A DNA stretch of 64,000 bases from NCBI GenBank assembly GCA_031772625.1, contig CM062818.1, positions 1,683,360,167 through 1,683,424,166 of the forward strand, given 5' to 3'. A program made the translations under genes and the position numbers. Below, one piece after another: positions 1-10,400 of this stretch. This stretch comes from Pinus tabuliformis. Taxonomy: Eukaryota > Streptophyta > Pinopsida > Pinales > Pinaceae. The notes beneath the pieces were generated by a model. The model had not been told where the DNA came from, made no database searches, and worked only from the letters and a program-made list of their open reading frames with translations. Positions within the stretch are counted from its first letter, which is position 1. Every line of letters begins with the position of its first letter.

Positions 1-324
1 TCCTTCCAAGAAAAAGTTCTTCTTGGCAAGAGTGCTGCTAGCTTTATCCTCTTTTCTCCATTGCAAACCTAGAGGAAGTGTAGTGATCCTGCTAATGCTT
101 TCAGGGGTAATTGTCACTGACAATCCCCTCACTACAACAGTGGCACTAACTCTAGCTAGAGGTATGAGTGACATTGCAAATTCCCTATCTATATCATCAT
201 CATATCCCCCAAGTAGCTCGAATAATCCCAACCATTCATGTCTTGTAAATATTTCTACCACGGGAGGATGTTGATGTATTCTAGTTGTTCTGGTGGGCTC
301 CCTTCTGTTGAAACCCCCTGTCAT
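1..324 (-). CDS. Retroelement gag-like ORF, N-terminal part (runs off window edge)
   Basis: An open frame on the minus strand starts at an ATG whose complement is at 322-324 and stays open for 108 codons to the window edge. The protein begins MTGGFNRREPTRTT and continues with a hydrophobic and acidic block (EWLGLFELLGGYDDDIDREF, then RGLSVTITPESISRITTLPLG). The pattern 'REFAMSL..., V(V)RGLS(V)TIT, ISRITTLPLG' resembles the N-terminal domain of repetitive plant retroelement gag-like proteins that I recall, but I cannot name a family with certainty. It lies downstream, in transcription sense, of the Athila-like pol at 2756-7960. It could therefore be the extra ORF such elements carry after pol, or the first ORF of a different element. 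Mostly inference. Confidence 0.5.
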   Translation of the reverse strand, partial: MTGGFNRREPTRTTRIHQHPPVVEIFTRHEWLGLFELLGGYDDDIDREFAMSLIPLARVSATVVVRGLSVTITPESISRITTLPLGLQWRKEDKASSTLAKKNFFLEG

Positions 325-2224
325 CTTTTCTCTTTGTCAATCTGTTTGTATGAATTTTTGGTGGCTATAGCTTAAGAGCTTCCCCAGGTGATGAGGGTTT
401 AGAGTTTAGGAGGGTGATGACTACAATTCTCCTTTTACTCTACACAATCCTCCACACAATTTTGCCTATCTCTATGCACACTGTAATCACTAAAAGATAT
501 GGTGATTTCTCTTCTTTTCTCTTTATAAATGCAAGCACAGAATTTATGGAACCTACTTTTCACTGCAATGCCTTGGTTGAGGAGAATTATTGTATAGCTG
601 GGCCCTAGGCACCCCCTCACAACATTTCTGACAATTCTCACTGTTTCCTATAGTTTTCCTGTAGGTGCTCACTGTAGGATGCCGAGATTAGCTTTCCTCA
701 CTGTTTCCTGTAGTTTTATAGTGTTTCCTGTAGGATGGTCGAGACTAGTTTTTCCTTTCGATGGCTCCTCCAGGTGGTCCCAGCTCTCAAAATCTCAAAA
801 TGAACAATATATTGCATGAAAGTTAGGGAATATTTCTATTTATGGTTGATTTCATTGAGCGATGTGCTGGTTAGTTGAGTACGTATTTCTCCTTTTGGAT
901 CGTTGGTCCCACTATTAGTTATAAGCAACCCTTCCTCGTAATCATCACCCACTCCTGTTCAACGTAACTCGACCACCTTTCCGATTTATTCCCTTTGATG
1001 TGACCTTGCCACATGTCTAGTTGCCTTAGCACTTTAAATTTTCGTTATTGGGCTAAGGGTGGCCAAGTTAACTGGACACCTTCACTTATAAGACCAACTT
1101 TTTACATATTCATACAATTTTAATCATATTCGTAATTATGAGAGAGTGTGGATGAGGTGACATAACTGTGGCTCCCTTTGCCTTGTTGATGCATATTGGA
1201 GGGTAGCTCTGCTGTATTGCTCATGGTTCAGGCACATCTTCTCTACTGCTCCCTTTTTGTTGATTTTATTCTGCTGATAGGTTGTCTTCTTGTTGATGTG
1301 CAGGTTTTGGCTTCCTCTGTTGCGGTTCAGATTTGGAAAAGTGCCATACTGATTGTAGTTGTGCTTCTCCTCTTTCAATGCATGGGTGCTGAAGGTTGGG
1401 CTTGGAGCCTGCTATTGCTTCAAAATAGGCTGCAACCGGGTTTCTTGTAGTACTACTACAGGAAATCCTGTAGATGCCCTTTTTTGAATTTTTGTGACCT
1501 TTCTTTTGCTTGGAGGGTGAATAGATATTGGAGTGAGTGGAAGGTGTGGCCATGGAGTGGTAGGTGAGGTAGGCTATTGGTGGTATGCCCCTTTGATATT
1601 TATGTTTCTTCTTCTTCTTCTTCTTTTTGCTTTATGTTTTTGTTTTGTTTTGTTTTGTTTTTTGTCTTTTGTTTTTATTTTTATTTTTTGTTTTGTTTTT
1701 TGTTTTGTTTCTTATGTTGTTGTTGTTTTTTTTAAGTAGATTTTTTTATGGACACATAGTGTGACATGGTCATGAAGGGTGTTGGCTGAGATGTGGTGAA
1801 GTCAATGGCCTCCTTTTTCATCCAAAACATGCCTGCATCTTAATTTTTCAACCAAACTTCCTTTCTTGTAAGTTTTTAAGACTTTTTGTAGTACTACAAG
1901 AAACACCTATAGTAGCTACAGGAAATCCTGTAGAAGTCACATAATTGCTTGAAATTTGGATTTTTCTATTCTTGGAGATGAGTATGGATGAATGAACATG
2001 GGAGTCATGGAAGAGATGAAATGGATGAAGAAAAACATGGGGTTTTGCATGGCTTGCTACCCTATGATCTCTGTGTCCATTATCTTCTTGAAAACCTGCA
2101 AAAACCATAATTGTTATGAGTGGGCAGGTTTGAGGTCCCTGCCATTATTTTTGTGCTTTTTCTCCCTTTTTTTTGAAATACAACCAAGTTGCCTCAAAGG
2201 AGTTTTTCATCCTGGTTGCCTGCC
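325..2224. other. Gene-free stretch with palindromic CTGTAG motifs and a T-rich tract
   Basis: No reading frame here looks like a protein. Visible structure is limited to clusters of CCTGTAG/CTACAGG around 646-740, 1425-1475 and 1885-1935, the T-rich tract at 1603-1738, and the start of a degenerate GCCTCAAAGGAG motif at 2190. Confidence 0.6.
1603..1738. repeat. T-rich low-complexity tract (TTC, TTTTG, TTG runs)
   Basis: Consecutive runs of CTT, then TTTTG or TTTTTG units, then TTG units, ending in TTTTTTTT. The ORF of about 68 codons across it is only phenylalanine-rich low complexity and is not a gene. Confidence 0.85.
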
Positions 2225-2690
2225 ATGGAAAATTTTAGGGGTTAATGTTCGCCCAGTGGGCTAATTTTCCATGATTTTTCCAAAAAAAAGATTCGCCAAT
2301 TTCCAATTTTATAAAAGACGATTCGCCCAAATTTTAGAATATAAAATTATTTTACCTTAAAAATCGCCAACATTATAGAGAGACTATATATAAAATAATT
2401 ATAAATTTGATTAATTTTACAAATATATCAATAAACATTTATAATTTTCATATTAGGGATTAGTGAGATTCGCCAATGTTTTAAACTTCAAGAAAATTTT
2501 CCATCCTTAAAATTTTCCTTGTTGCCTGCCCTGGGCGCCTCAAAGGAGTTTTTCACCCAGGGGTCTTTTATTTTTCTCTTTTTCCTCCTTTTTTCTTTAA
2601 CTCTTGGGCTGCCTCAAGGATGTTTTCAACCTAAGAGCGAGCCTCAGGTGCCTCATGGAGGTTTTCACCTGGGTCTCTTATTGTCTTTTT
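2188..2690. repeat. Degenerate tandem motif GCCTCAAAGGAGTTTTTCA(C/T)CC(T/A)GG
   Basis: Copies start at about 2190, 2538, 2611 and 2649, each followed by a pyrimidine-rich tail such as GTCTCTTATT. The 296-bp element at 2225-2520 interrupts the array. No coding function is visible. Confidence 0.6.
2225..2520. mobile_element. 296-bp non-autonomous DNA transposon (MITE-like, possibly Mutator-type)
   Basis: The segment begins ATGGAAAATTTTAGGGG. It ends CATCCTTAAAATTTTCCTT, whose complement is AAGGAAAATTTTAAGGATG, giving imperfect terminal inverted repeats of about 15 bp. It is flanked on both sides by the identical 10-mer GTTGCCTGCC (2215-2224 and 2521-2530). Removing it restores a continuous GTTGCCTGCCCTGGG sequence in the surrounding repeat. 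The inside is AT-rich, has no ORF, and repeats ATTCGCC(A/C)A about four times. A 9-10 bp duplication is typical of Mutator-like elements. Because the surrounding DNA is itself repetitive, a chance direct repeat cannot be fully excluded. Confidence 0.6.
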
Positions 2691-2755
2691 TTTCTAAAGA
2701 TTCAAAAGTCCTTCAGAACTTGGTGAGATGGAAGTCAAGACTCCTTCAATCACCA

Positions 2756-3937
2756 TTATTGCATTACTAATACTACTGATGAACTCCTTCTTTGACATAG
2801 GATTTTGTAGACTTTCAACCTATACCCATTAACAAGCAAGGGAATACGTTCTTCATCAATAGTTCTTATCTGAACAACCCCATTGTCATGGCACTTTTCT
2901 ATAACATATGGGCCCAAGCATCTGGTCATCAACTTGCCTTTGAAATCTTTAAACCTGGATTCATACAACATAGCCCAATTGCCTTCTTGAAACAATTTGT
3001 CTCTAATATTTTTGTCATGCCAGACCTTTCTTTGTACTTGAGTCACCTTTGTGTGCAGGAGGGCCTGCATCCTGAATTCATCTAACCCATTTAGCTGGAG
3101 AAGCCTCTCTTTTTGTGCCCTTGTAACATCTAGATCCAATTGTGTTGCCATCCTTAAAGTGTTGTACTCAAACTCAATGGAGAGAAAAGCCTTCTTCCCA
3201 TAGACCAAATCATAAGGGGTGAAGCCAGTGGTTGTCTTCCAAGTTGTATTGTAGGCCCAAGTGGCCTCCACTAGTCTATCAGCCCAATCCTTCCTGCTGT
3301 TGCTAACCACTTTTGTCATAATTCTTTCCAATGCTCTGTTGGTGACTTCTACTTGTCCATTGGCCTGAGGGTGGTAAGGAGTGGACTTCCTGTGCTTGAT
3401 CTTATGTTGGCTTAACAGATTCTCAATCATGTGTGAGGTGAATTGAGTGCCCTGATCAGTGACTAGCTCTCTAGGGTATCCAAACTTGTAAAACACATTC
3501 TCCCTCAAGAACTCAACCACTTTCTCTTTTGTGGCTACCTTGACAACTTTGGTTTTAGCTCACTTTGTTAAGTAGTCAGTGCACACAATGATGTACTTTT
3601 TCTGTCCTGATGGAGGATCAATGGGCCCAATGAAATCCATGCCCCACTTTTCAAATGGCTCAAAAGTCACTTGAGCTTGCAAAGGCATTTCATCCCTGGG
3701 AGTAGTTTTCCCCATTATTTAGCACCAATCACATTGGTTGGTATACCTTCTTGCATCTTGGTGGAGAGTGGGCCAATAATAGCAAGATTGTAGTACCTTG
3801 AAGGCTACCCTTTTGGATGAAAAGTTACCTCCACAAGGCCCATGATGACAGGCCAGAAGGATGTCAAAAAATTCCTCCTCCCTGATATTCTCAGAATTTG
3901 ATCTGGGCCCAACTTGAAGAGATTTCCCCCAATCCAA
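2756..3937 (-). pseudogene. Integrase of Athila-like element
   Basis: The integrase domain would insert retroelement cDNA into nuclear DNA. Frames at 3937-3719 and 3520-2756 show an HHCC zinc-binding module (HHGPCGGN, later CDWC). Further on is the D,D-E core: GMDFIGP near 3630-3650, DQGTQFTS near 3445, and the catalytic glutamate in NGQVEVTNRAL near 3345. The C-terminal block (RCLGPYVIEKC) resembles the usual GPF/Y-type tail. Stops separate the zinc finger from the core, and the intervening stretch 3520-3720 reads on in a matching frame only if stops are ignored. This 1.2-kb segment is the best preserved part of the element. Confidence 0.85.
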
Positions 3938-4688
3938 GTGAATGGGGCGCTTTTCCTTATAATTTTTCTCTTTTCCTTGGAGGACAGATTTGGAGGGAAC
4001 TGTGTAGCTACTAAGTAGTTTACTATGTCAAAAAACCACTGAGAGAGAACTGAAATGTTGAATAAATGCTCATCTAGTAGCTGGTCATCGACCATTCCTT
4101 CCTCACCTGCAGGCAAAGCCAATATGGACAAAAAGTCTGCAACTGCATTTTCTCTACCAGGTTTATCAATAATAGTTAAATCAAACTGTTGTAACAAAAG
4201 TAACCATCTAATAATTCGAGCATTCACATTAGGTTTGTTCATCAAATATTTAATGGCAGCATGGTCGGTATGTACAAAGGTCTAGTAACCAGTAATGTAA
4301 TGTCTAAATTTATTCAAGGAATGGACAACAACTAGGAGCTCCTTTTCAGTCACTGTGTAGTTCAACTTAGCTTTGGACAATTTTTGTTGATGAAGTAAAT
4401 GGCATAAGGTAGCTTGTCATCTATCTGGCCCAGAGCTGCTTCTATGGCTTTGTTGGAGGCATCAGCATGAATGTGAAAAGGAAGAGCCCAATTTGGGCCT
4501 CAAAGTATAGGTGTAGTAGTCAACTTGTCCTTTAGGGTTTCTAGTGCCTCTTGGAAGCTTTCTAACCATAAAAATTCGGAGTCCTTGGACAATAGTCGAA
4601 ACAAAGGTGAGGCTACCTTGCTGAAGTCTTTTATGAATCTCCTATAGTATTCATTTAAGCCTAAGAAACTTCTTACATCCCTCTGCTT
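3805..4688 (-). pseudogene. RNase H and linker of Athila-like element
   Basis: The first part (about 4245-4688) reads with stops as FLGLNEYYRRFIKDFSKVASP, then HADASNKAIEAALGQ, matching the RT-thumb to RNase H transition. The second (4245-3805) is an open frame with RWLLLLQQFDLTIIDKPGRE and AVADFLS, the RNase H C-terminus. It continues into the LSQWFFDIVNYLVATQFP linker typical of Athila-like polyproteins before the integrase zinc finger. Several stops between 4250 and 4390 make it non-functional. Confidence 0.8.
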
Positions 4689-5639
4689 CTACGGAGCAGG
4701 GACCCTCTTGATGATAGGTATCTTATTTGGGTCTACTTGCAGTCTTTCCTGGGATATTGAGTGACCTAGAATAGTCCATTCAATCATCAAGAATTCACAA
4801 TTCTCGGGACTAAGCGATAAGTTCATTTCAATGCATTTGTTTAATACCTTTCCCAAGTTAGAGAGAGCCTCCAAGAAATCACACCCATAGGGAGTGAAAT
4901 CGTCCATATAAATTTCCACAGAATCATGGACTAGCTCCGCAAAGATGCTCAAGAATTCCCTCTAAAAAGTGGTAGGGGCATTGAATAAACCAAAAGGAGG
5001 GACCCTATAGGAAAAGGTACCCCAAGGACAAGTGAAGGTGGTTTTATCTTGTTCCTTTGGGCTTACCTGAATTTGATTGTAGCCATTGAATCGATCAAGG
5101 AAAGAGAAGAACTTATTTCCTGCCATACCATCTAATACTTGGTCAATGAGAGGTAGAGGGAAATGGCCCTTTTTTGTGGTTTTGTTTAGCTCTTGGTAAT
5201 CCACACAGATCCTCCACTTTCTATTTTTCTTTGGAACCAGAACCAGAGGAGACACCCACTCACTATATGAGATGGGGTAAATGAACCCTGCATCCAAAAA
5301 CTTTTGCATTTCTTCTTTGGCTAGATCCTTGAGGGTTGGGTTCATTCTCCTATGAGGTTGGCACACTGGCTTGCAACCGTCCTTGATGTAAATGTGGTGA
5401 GTACACACTGAAGGGTGCACTCCCTTCATTTCCTTGTAACTCCAGGCAAATGCATCCAGATGCTCTCTTAGCATGTCACATAACTCCTCTTCCTGATGTA
5501 CAAAGAGAGAGGGGTTGATTTTCAATGTTCTTTCTGGGCCAAATTCTATCATCTTGACATGAGTAGGGCTTGAGTCAGCTAGGCATAGATCAGTCCAAGG
5601 GTGATCTTCAAATTTCTTCACTAACTCCTCAAGAGACAT
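4689..5639 (-). pseudogene. Reverse transcriptase of Athila-like element
   Basis: Copies element RNA into DNA in functional relatives. The frame 5639-4962 has LDAGFIYPISYSEWVSPLVLVPKK, WRICVDYQELNKTT and FPLPLIDQVLDGMAG, then the FNGYNQI block. The next frame, 4952-4689, carries the catalytic YMDD (EIYMDDF, near 4902-4913) and the GHSISQE segment. A stop sits between 'NAPTTF' and 'REFLSIF' near 4962, and another before 'KQRDVRSFLGL' near 4689. The RT palm is therefore recognisable but broken. Confidence 0.88.
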
Positions 5640-5657
5640 GGTGTTGGGGGCCTGATT

Positions 5658-6386
5658 CTAGAGGATTCTCTCAATCAGGTCATCTTCATCAAGTTGCCCC
5701 CCTCCTATAGCAACATCTAGGGTACAAATTGAGGAAGAATAGACTTCATCTTCTTCCTCCTCTTCTAACCATAAAGGTAAGTCATGCTCCAAAGATGGTT
5801 GAGCAGGAGGGTACAAGACCAATTGTTTGGACAGATGCCCATTTTTAATGGTCATATTCCCAGCCCTGCAACTTATGTAAGCATCAACAGTGGCTAACCA
5901 TGGCCTCCCAAGGATGAGAGGATAACCATTGAACTTGGTCTTAGGTTGGAGAACTAAGAAGTCAGCAGGGTATTCCCAGGAATCAATGGAGACCATCACA
6001 TCCTCAACAACTCCCTCAGGAGCTACTATGGACCTGTCCGCAAGCTACAAGACTGTTGTGGTCTTTCTTAATGATCCTTGGAGATTCAATTTAAGCATAG
6101 TCTCCTTATTCATCACATTGATGGTAGCCCCAAGATCGATCAAGGTATGGGGGACAATGATGCCATCGATGTGTACATCTACTACAGGACTTCCAGGATC
6201 TAGATACTTTGGGCAAATCACCCGCCCCAACATTAAGTCAGACAATTGTCCAATGATATTAATGGTAGGGGTGTCTTTATTAATCCTTCTTGGATGTTTG
6301 AAACACTTCTCCTTGATTAAATTGTTGTAGATGGGGACATCCTTGATAGCTTGGAGAAGCGGCATTTTAACACACAGGTTTTTCAA
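5658..6386 (-). pseudogene. Aspartic protease region of Athila-like element
   Basis: Two minus-strand frames cover it. 6386-6045 contains DVHIDGIIVPHTLIDLGATINVM, a retropepsin active site with D-L-G in place of the common D-S/T-G, as expected for this lineage. 5999-5658 contains PADFLVLQ and GYPLILGRPWLATVDAYI, the second conserved block, followed by an acidic run (LEEEEEDE). A stop lies between the two frames. Confidence 0.8.
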
Positions 6387-7039
6387 TTCACCCAGAAGTT
6401 CAGTCTCTTATGGGCTGTGCTGAATAGGATGGGTTAATAGTTCAGGAAAAGGAGGTGGATTTGCTTAAGGGAAACTCTACTCTTTTTCCTCTTCATGCTC
6501 CTTAGGTGGAGATGAAGGTTGATTATCCGGAAGCATTCTTCTAGACCTGAGGTTAATTTCTTGAATTTCCACAACATAGGCAAGGTAGGATGTTTCTCCA
6601 CAGTAGAACTATTGTGCCTGTCTGTTGTTCAGGTTCGGATTTGGTTGGGCAGGCATCTGAGGTTGCTTAGGTGGAGCAGGGTGTAGGAGTTGTGATTGAT
6701 ATGGAGGTGGAGGTAGTAAAGCTGGAGCTTGGTTGTAAGGGGCCTCCACCCTTGGGATGGTGCATTCCACTGAGGTTGTGGAGGAGCATATGGCTAGAAT
6801 GGTTGGTTGGCAGGTTGGGAATGGTATTGAGGTGCAAAAAACCAGGGAGAAGGTGTGGACCATGAAGGATGAGTAGGAGGGCACCAAGGGGGAGTGGATG
6901 TATTTTGGTTAGGGTTGCAATATGAATAGGATGCTCTTTGCATGCCTTGCTAGTATGGTCGAGGTCCTTTAGGCCTCCTTTGGCTGATGTAGTAGAGTTT
7001 TTCATTCACCCCTTCAGTTACTTGATACACAAGTTTTAA

Positions 7040-7960
7040 TCTTGGCTGAGAAGGGCACTTGTCTGTGTAGTGGTTTTCCTCACAAAACAAGCATATTTCT
7101 ATAAGATTTAATGGACATTCGTTCCTAGGGTGCCTTCTGGTACATCTAGGATTGAAGACAGCTAAGGCTCTCTCTTCTTCCTCCTGCTTCCTCTTGACCT
7201 ACATGGTGTCCATTTGCATAGCAAAGGTATGCAAAATTTCACTCTTAAAGTCTTCCAACATGTTCCCAATTGCACTTTTTATGGATGGCGTTGGAGGAGG
7301 ATGAACTGGCCAAAGCTTGACTAGCCCTACCCTTCTTTCTAGCTGCCCTAGAATGATTCCTAAAAACTATCTTGATATCATCATATGGTAACTGATAGAT
7401 GTCCCCTCCTAACAGTAGGTTTAGGGTTTCTAAGAGATCTTCCTTGGCCCCCTTAAGAAGGACTAGCTTAAGCAATTCAGGATCAAGGGTGCACCTGGCC
7501 ATTTTGCGGCTGAGTTGGAATCTTTCCTCATAATATTCTAAAGGTTCATCATGTCCCAAGGTCATTCTAAAAATTTCCTCCTTGGTATGCAGTAGTCCCT
7601 ATACTTATTGTTGAAAGCTTGTTGCATTTGAGCCCAGGTGGTGATACTGTCCTCAGGTAAACCCATGAACCAGCGCAAGGCTACATCTTTGAGAGTGGAT
7701 GGGAACAATTTCAACTTCTGATCATCAAAGGTGTAATCATAAGTTCTGCATATGACATCAAAATTGAACAAAAATGTATTTGGGTCTTCTAAGGTCAGGC
7801 CATGGAAGAGAGGAAGAGAAGAGGGGCTTATGTTTTCATCCTAGCATCCCCATTAGTTTCTCTAATGGGAAAAGCACCATCATCTCTATTCTCAGCTCCT
7901 TCTCTGTCTCCAATCCCATTTCTATTTTCATCCATGGTGTAAGTTGGTGGAATGGTCTCT
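7040..7960 (-). pseudogene. Gag of Athila-like element, with zinc knuckle
   Basis: The capsid-like domain is seen from about 7830 downward. HGLTLEDPNTFLFNFDV runs in frame into CRTYDYTFDDQKLKLFPSTL and ALRWFMGLPEDSITTW, the Retrotrans_gag signature. Near 7565 the frame shifts, and the protein continues as HDEPLEYYEERF to about 7245. A CCHC knuckle, CLFCEENHYTDKCP, is readable near 7050-7095. The long leader between the primer site and this region shows no other gene. Confidence 0.8.
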
Positions 7961-8335
7961 TATTCTTCTCCTATAGGCTCTTCAAAAATCTCTGGTTGTT
8001 CGCCTAATGGATCCTCTAGCTCACAGCCACCAAAGAAGAGGGAAGGTTGGTTGTTTGATGCAGTGGGGGTATTTGGAAAAAAATTCCCTAAGTTGCCTCT
8101 ACTCCTACAGGGCATGAAAGGAGTTGTTTTTATTTTTATTTTTAGGGGTTTTTTTTAGAACTTCTTATAGAATGGAAAGAAAGCAAAACCAAATTGAATC
8201 TACTTGTTGAATGGAACTATTTGCAGAGTTGGAAAGAAAGCAAAAGATTGCAACTATATGCTAAATGGAACTATTTGCAGAATGAGAAAGAAATAAGGAA
8301 AGACAGAAAGAAAAAATAACATCTAATTATACACC

Positions 8336-8353
8336 TCCCTGACAATGACGCCA
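8336..8353 (-). promoter_or_regulatory. Primer-binding site of Athila-like element
   Basis: The minus strand reads TGGCGTCATTGTCAGGGA, close to the TGGCGCCGTTGCCGGGGA signature I know from Athila-type elements. It marks the 5' end of the internal region. The adjacent LTR should begin (plus sense) at the TG at 8359. Confidence 0.7.
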
Positions 8354-8358
8354 ACAAG

Positions 8359-10400
8359 TGATGAGCACCAGTATTGCAGCAAGAATGTTGCAACTCCTGG
8401 GGCTACCAACTTTACTTCATCAACCCAGGGTTCGTACAAACTTGGAGGTGATAGTTTTGTATACACAATAGATGTAATGGTCTACTCTTGTCACTTTTCA
8501 ACTGGGGCGATAGACCATTAGGGTTTCTCAAACCATTCTTATATTGACTAGAAGAAGTCTGATTACCAAATGGAGAAGGGAAAATTATCCTTAATGAAAC
8601 AAAAGGAATGTTGCTTACTTTAAGGAATGAAACACTGAATTGGAAGATGCTTGTAAAGTGACATGAAATCCTTTAGCTACTCATTGAAACGTTTTGCTTG
8701 CAAAAGAAACCTAGCCTAACTTTGTTTATGAACTGTGATGATCTAGACTAACTGAGCATGTAATCTGATCTAAGAAGTATTATGACTGTTGCATGCATGT
8801 GCTAATTTAGGAATTGTAGAAAAATACATTTTTTGATGTTTTAATTTTATGAATGTAAGTGTTAATCTTCACTTGTTCTTTGGCAGGGGAGACATGTATG
8901 GAGGAAGAGGTATGGACTAGTCTCAAGGGTATGGAGGCCAAGGAGAGGCTTAATCCAAGTTCAGATGACAATTTTGCTAAATTCAGGCTTAAAACAGGCT
9001 GCTACAGGGTTCCTGTAGTACTACTACAAGATGTCCTAGTTTTAGTACAGGATGCCATGTTTTACTACATGAAACATGCAGGAATATTAGGAGATGGTAG
9101 GGAGGTAGAATGAAGTGTGGGAAAGGTATCTGATGGAGACATAAGGCATGGAGGGTGTGAACAATATCCAAGGCTCAGTCATATGCTTCAAGATGGTTGG
9201 ATTTGTTCAATGGAAATGACAATTTTTCTTACAAAACAAGAATTCAGATTTAGGATTTAGTGGATTTGGAAACATGGGTGGATAAGGCTTGGATGAGGCA
9301 AATGAGATGCGGTATCCCTGCTAATTAGAAGCTCCTACAACAACATACATTCTTGTCTTCATTTATGCACAAATTCATCCATATATGGAAAACATTTATT
9401 CAATGGAAGAAAACAGAGTTATTACTATCTAGTGGCTAAGTTCATGAATGGAAGTGCTTTGAAACCAATGAAAAACTTAAGAGATAAAAAATGACAATTG
9501 TAAATCATCCTAAGAAACTCAAAGACAATGACCTACTCATCAAGAAACCCTAGATCATGCAGTAAAGCAAGAAATCTATTTTTGGGCTGTGTGAATGGAA
9601 CCCTCAAGTCATGATCCCATAAGGGAGATGAGGTGAAAGCCACTATCACCAACTTTTCTAGAGTGTCTTCTATCACTATGATACCACTGATCTAACTATC
9701 CACAAATGGAAGCAAACTAATCAATCATCCAAATAATTGCAAATTAACAAAACCAAAATCACTTCAGCAACTAAATATGAATGTAGTCTAAGCATACATG
9801 TACAAAAAGAGGAACCTCTGCTGCTAGGGTTGGGCCCTAACCCAAGAGCTTCATCTCTATGAGTCAAATCAGTGCTAGATCAAGGGAATGCTTCTCATTT
9901 TCATTAAAATGTCAAAAATACACAAGAATCATCAATCACAATTCCTTAGCTCAAAAATGCCTCTTGGCTACAACAAAAAAAGTCGAATCCTAATGAGGCT
10001 TTAGGCCTTATTATTTATACAATTGAAGCTACCAACAACTTCCTTAAATTTAGGGAGGCTTGACTCCCAAACTCGTGATCAACTGGTCTTCAACTATCAC
10101 TGGCTTGGCTGCCACTGATCTTAATGGCTCGACCGTTTGTAACTCCGAGCTGATGAGATATGGTGGAGGAATATTTGAGTGAGTGAGGATTGAAGGAGGG
10201 AGATCCAATCTCCTAAAATCCCTCTTTCTTGTCTACTTCAAGTTCTTGCACTTTAATTAGCTAAAATTTGCTCCAAAACTTGCAATCAATGCACATTAGA
10301 CTACAAGACATGACATCTCATCTTTACCCTTATCATTAAGCAAAATATAACAAAACATGTAAAGAAATGTGAGAAAAGTTGATTTTAATAAGTTGGAGAG
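8359..10400 (-). mobile_element. Probable 5' LTR of the Athila-like element (outer boundary unknown)
   Basis: The segment directly abuts the primer-binding site, so an LTR must lie here unless it has been deleted. A TATA-like sequence (TATAAATAA, minus strand) is at 10011-10019. No host gene is seen. Because no second LTR copy was found between 1 and 2756, the outer end is a guess. Confidence 0.4.

Larger units (their letters stand above)
2756..8358 (-). mobile_element. Athila-like Ty3 retrotransposon, internal region (degenerate)
   Basis: Read on the minus strand, the order is primer-binding site, gag, zinc knuckle, aspartic protease, reverse transcriptase, RNase H, integrase, which is the Ty3 order. 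The primer site is of the TGGCGYC-type found in Athila elements. The protease (TLIDLGATINVM), the post-protease block (PLILGRPWLATVDAYI) and the RNase H tail (RWLLLLQQFDL, then VADFLS) resemble that lineage. The coding region carries several stops and at least one frameshift, so the copy is inactive. The 5' LTR probably starts at 8359, but no matching 3' LTR was found at lower coordinates within the window. Confidence 0.85.

Noticed and set aside
1-324. Envelope-like ORF of the Athila-like element
   Set aside because: No signal peptide, membrane segment or cysteine pattern is visible, so I kept the weaker gag-like call.
1533-1739. Phenylalanine-rich ORF that looks like membrane segments
   Set aside because: It is a translation of the T-rich low-complexity tract.
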